A stretch of DNA of 64,000 nucleotides from Ricinus communis (lineage: Eukaryota > Streptophyta > Magnoliopsida > Malpighiales > Euphorbiaceae), in contig NC_063265.1 in assembly GCF_019578655.1 (NCBI RefSeq), forward strand, positions 21,934,285 to 21,998,284. The letters run 5' to 3'. Positions 59,701 to 64,000 of the stretch are shown piece after piece. The translations under genes and the position numbers were made by a program. The notes below the pieces were generated by a model. That model was not told the DNA's origin and did not search any database. It was given only the letters and a program-made list of their open reading frames with translations. Every line of letters begins with the position of its first letter. Within the stretch, counting starts at the first letter, position 1.

Positions 59701-61468
59701 ATAATTATAATAAGTAAGAAATCCAAAATACTTTCACAGATACAGTTCAAATAAATCAAATGAATGCAGCATTAAAGTCATGCTACTTAGAAGAGATGCA
59801 ACAAAAATGAAAATAATGATATTGATATTAAAAAGAAAAAAGAAGAGTCGTTTTAATTAATATAGAACTTATTTAACTAAACTGTCGCTAATAACTAATA
59901 GCCGATAGCATATATTAAATATTTAATAGAATTATTAGAAACTGAAAAATTATTAGTTGTTTTCCAATAGCTATGTCAAACACCTTCAAAAATAATAATT
60001 TTAATATAATTTAAATATATTTTTTAAAAATAGTTCTAATACACTTTTTCACAAAAATGATAAAATTTATTAGAATTCTGAAACACAAATTATCATATTC
60101 AAGAACGCGGCAAAATAGATTATTTTGAGATAGGGAAAACAGATAACAAGTTAACGGTGTAGTCAACAATTATTAAAAACTTTCCAAATTTATAAAAATA
60201 AAAATTACATCTTACCCTTCGTACTGATGTCACTGGGCATATAATGAAAACAAATCTTAAACTAACATATACCATTTATAATCTTTGATTATAACATATA
60301 TAAATGGGTAAAAAGGATGACGGACAAATTTACTAAAATATTCTTATTGATTATTTAATTAATTAATTATATTATTTATTAATTTTATTAATAAAAATAT
60401 TAATAATTATTAAGTATAAATCTAACTGTAAAACTCTAGCTTTACTAAAATAAATCAGCATTTTTCATTTAATTAAGTATAATTCAACCTACCTAACAAT
60501 TCTACGATAATAGCAAAGATGGTTGGTACCATATTAAATTACTTATTTTTCTAAGTTCTTAGTATTTTTTTATGTAATTTTTGTATTAAATTACTTAGTT
60601 TTGGATTAGGATTAGAATTGTATAGCTATAATGCCAAAAAAAAGAGTGTTAGTAGGCCTTAATCTTTTAAACTTTTACTTTCTACTTAAATAAAAGTGTT
60701 GATTATATTTTTATAAATTAGCTAACTTTTACTTATTTTTGCTCTGTAATTTTTGGATTAGAATTGTAATACTTTTTTTAAGTTTAATTGTATTAGGATG
60801 ATGATTATATTTAGATTAGAATTTTAATATAGCCATAGTTATATAAATACTACTAACAATATACAAAAATTATATTTATTATATTTTTAGATATTTCAGT
60901 AATTTTATTTTACTTAAAGTATAAGTTTGGTTTTTTTGAAGCATAGATCATCATCATGAAGAAGAGAGATTGGTCATATTTTCACTCTAATTTCCTATAC
61001 TATTACATGATTATATTTATTTTACTTCTAATTTCGTTTGACTAAATTTTTAGTGCTTTTGTGAGTTTGTTGGTTATTAGTGAAAATTTAGGGTTGGAGT
61101 GAATTATGAGGTGAAAGTTTATCAGGAGATACTATCTTAACTGTGGGCATTCTAAGTTGGATAATAATTAACCATTGATATTTTTATTAAATGAAAGACC
61201 AAATTTTTTAGGAAAAATAAAATTAGTGTCAAATTCATCCGACAAACTATCAGTAAAGTTATAATTATACCTATAATTGTACAATTACCATTTATCTTAG
61301 TATGGTATTATTTTTCTAAATTAAATTGTAGTTTTTCTTTTATCATGTGAATAATAATGATTCTAATTATTAATGTTCATTATTTTTTTATCACATTAGT
61401 AATAATTTGATATTTATTGTAATATTTAAATATATAATAAATATGATAAGTTCATATTATTAAGATTT
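56156..61468. other. AT-rich gene-free DNA
   Basis: No frame here has recognisable product. A (TA)n microsatellite of about 23 units lies at 56743-56788. ACTAGT words at 58378 and 58449, followed by weak GC-richer inverted repeats, could be minus-strand Helitron ends. Near-repeats of the AAATTTATAGATTTTATT type are frequent at 57950-59400. Confidence 0.6.
56743..56788. repeat. (TA)n microsatellite
   Basis: This is an uninterrupted TA run of about 23 units preceded by GTGTG, likely polymorphic. Confidence 0.95.
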
Positions 61469-62398
61469 ACATGCATCGCACGTGAATAAAAATTTAAATG
61501 CATTTTATATCAATAATATATTGTATATATAACTAAATATTAAAGCATTTACTAATTATTTATGATTTAATTTATTAAAGTATGTATCCTTTAGATGAAA
61601 AATGATTTATATAAAATTATAAAAGAAATTAACCATAGGGAGAAGAAACACAATAAAAAGAAATTCTATTCTTAAAAGGAATATTTTGCAGGTAATAAGA
61701 CTTAAGTGATTTTAATTTAATTTTTGTTAGAATATAAAATTAACATTAAATTAGATAAGTCTATAATTATACTATCATATAAAGTAATAACTTTTTCTAA
61801 GAGATAAATATTAGATGACACACACATTAAGCAGTAAACATTACTTGAATGCTGAAGAGTATGATAAACTTATTTATTATTAGCTTCAAAAAAGAGAAAA
61901 TATTTTTATTAATAATAAGTAGGTTTTTCTGTTTACAAGAATAATATAAAATTTAGACAATAAATTATAATTTGAAGAAAATTTTATTTTTTAATATTGA
62001 AAGTGCTTATGATTATAAATTTAATATTTTTTATTTTAATCAAATCTAATAATTTAATTATGGATTTATAAATATAATACATGTCTCAATTTATTTAAAA
62101 AGAAAGAATGGTATTTATATTAACATTGTAGTATAAAGACTATGCTAAACTTTTTTATAATTATAAATTTTAACAATAATTACATTTTATTTTATTAGCA
62201 ACGATGAAGCAATAATGAATTTCAATTACTAAATTATCATTATTATTATTATATATGTATATATATATGAAACTGAAAGGATAGACAAATAATTAAAATT
62301 TGATAAAACATATGAATATTTCTCTAAGAAGTTACATAAGAAATAACAATGAGTCCAAATATTAAATTAACGTGCAACGCACGTGAAAAGAAAATTAG
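61469..62398 (+). mobile_element. Helitron-like termini, degraded unit(s)
   Basis: A hairpin with one mismatch (ACATGCATCGCACGTG, about 61470-61484) and a perfect one at 62370-62384 (ACGTGC, loop AAC, GCACGT) mark two 3' ends. The second is followed ten bases later by TTAG and T at 62395-62399, the expected Helitron 3' arrangement (hairpin then CTRR/T). The 5' boundary of the unit ending at 62398 is not resolved. Confidence 0.5.
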
Positions 62399-62860
62399 TA
62401 TTTATAAGCACAAAAAAGATAGAAATTTTTTATCATACTAAAATACTCTAATAATAAATTAGTAATTACTAATCTTATCTTGTTGTAATTTTATATGTAA
62501 TCAATTTGATTTGCTATTCTAATTCTAATAGAATTAATAAGCGATTAATTTAATTCATTCCTAATCCTATAAGAAATAGATAACTTTACATCATACACAT
62601 ACACTATATATATATATATATAAATATATATAACTCAATACAAATTTTTATAAAAATCAAAGACAAGCCAGAGAAAAGGTATGATATTTTTAATTTTATT
62701 TTATTGATATATTAACTCATATATTCGTTATTATTATTATAATACTTAATTCATAAAAATTATTTATAATTTAATTCTTTTTGTTAATATTTTTCTCTTT
62801 CTAATCAAAAAAATTTAAAATAATAATTTACATTGTAACGCGCTTGACGAGCAATACTAG
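62399..62860 (+). mobile_element. Helitron-like non-autonomous unit C
   Basis: It starts TATTTATAAGCACAAAAAAG and ends GACGAGCAATACTAG followed by T. It shares its start, end and internal blocks with unit B (45581-46058) and abuts the preceding unit directly. Confidence 0.6.
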
Positions 62861-63231
62861 TATATATAAAAGCACGAAGGAAGGAGGACCTTTTAAACTG
62901 ACTAAAATACTTCTAATCTAATTCTTTATATAATTAATTTAATTTAATACAGTTCTAATTCTAATAGAATTAATTAGAGATTAATCTCATTCAATTCTAA
63001 TCCTATCATAATTTCATATACATTTCTAATCCTATAAGAAATTGATGAATTACTATATTACACTATATATACCAATAATGGAGTTCAAATAGCTCAATAC
63101 AAATTCTCCAAAAAATTGAAGATAAATAAGTTATAAAAAGTATAAGATAATTTTTATTTTATTTTATTGATATATTAATTTATGTATTCATTATTATTAT
63201 GATACTTCATTAGTAGAATTATTGCGAGTGG
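62861..63231 (+). mobile_element. Helitron-like unit D, 3'-truncated
   Basis: It starts TATATATAAAAGCACGAAGG, abutting unit C, and follows the family sequence to about 63231. There it diverges without the GACGAGCAAT...CTAG end. Confidence 0.5.
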
Positions 63232-64000
63232 ATTATTTCAAGCGATCACTATTTTTTGTATACTAAATTAATTATATATCAAAATATCCATATATAAATT
63301 GAATTTTATTATTATATCTCATTGTAAATTTAAATTGTATATGGTGTAAATAAAAATTTTAAATATTTTGAATTTAAAGAACTCAGTCTTTTTTGTTAAT
63401 GAATCATATGCAACATATGAAGCAATATAGAAAAATATTATTTAAAACTTTAATAATGATGTAATATTTAATATTTTAAGTTAATTTTTTTGGTTATAAA
63501 AATTTAAAATTCATATCCTATTATGTCCTTTCTTTTCACTATGTTTTTCTTAAAAAAATTCCTTTTTTATTTAAGTATATAATATTACAATTAATAGTAT
63601 TATAAAATAAAAATTAATTTTTTAAAAAAATTAAAACTAAAATATTGAACTTTTTTTATTTTTTCTCTTAATAATATTAGAATCTTATTTTAATATTTTT
63701 TAAATAATTAATCAAATAATATAATCAAATTATTTTAAAAAAATATAAAAATAACTACTCAACTATTTTTCATAAATACTAATTGTAATAAAAATATAAT
63801 TAGATAAAATAAACATATATAAAACTTAGTATTGATAATGAAACATTAAATCAAAGAAAAGTAAAATTAAATATTTTACAATTTCATATAAATTTATTTG
63901 AAGTCTAATTATCTATTAAATTTGTAATATTATTATAAGATAAAAGATATTTATAAAATAATTAAATATATTTAATATACATTACATTATATATTAGTTT
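63232..64000. other. AT-rich gene-free DNA
   Basis: I see no gene or structured repeat here. Confidence 0.6.

Overview
This window is nuclear DNA of a flowering plant, almost certainly a eudicot. The evidence is one intron-rich gene with spliceosomal GT-AG introns, an AT-rich background, and plant-type Ty3/gypsy (Tat, Tekay and CRM-like), Ty1/copia, LINE and Helitron-like repeats. The gene and repeat style would suit a rosid such as the spurge family, but I cannot fix the species from sequence alone.

Layout. Positions 1-3050 hold the 3' end of a Tat-type gypsy element: a tandem-repeat-rich region followed by an LTR. Positions 3503-3897 are a fold-back MITE. Positions 4524-10152 are the only intact host gene I can support: a 12-exon plus-strand gene for a vacuolar-type amino-acid transporter (AVT1-like, 524 residues). 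Its splicing is unusual. It has exons of 20, 24 and 44 nt, one intron with a perfect U12-type 5' site and branch site but GT-AT ends, and one GC-AG intron whose donor lies in a fresh 53-bp tandem duplication. Positions 11170-18900 hold two old copia fragments in opposite orientations.

Positions 19962-42605 are one large, decayed Tat-lineage element with two later insertions inside it. A Tekay/Del-type gypsy element (21195-28049, minus strand, TSD ATCTT) sits in its 5' LTR. A CRM-like chromovirus (30127-36963, plus strand, TSD ACAGT/ACAGC) sits in its gag. Positions 42606-49121 are AT-rich DNA with a second MITE, tandem Helitron-like units, a 5'-truncated LINE piece and a probable Tat solo LTR. 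Positions 49122-54228 are a complete but mutated Tork-type copia element (minus strand, TSD GAATA) inserted into the LINE, which resumes at 54234-56155. From 56156 to the end the DNA is AT-rich and gene-free, with more Helitron-like termini near 61.5-63.2 kb.

The transposon coding regions all carry stops or frameshifts, so none looks autonomous now. The order of insertion can be read from the nesting: the Tat element came before both the Tekay and the CRM-like elements, and the LINE came before the copia element. The most interesting biology is in the splicing of the transporter gene. I did not find a clearly new multi-gene system.
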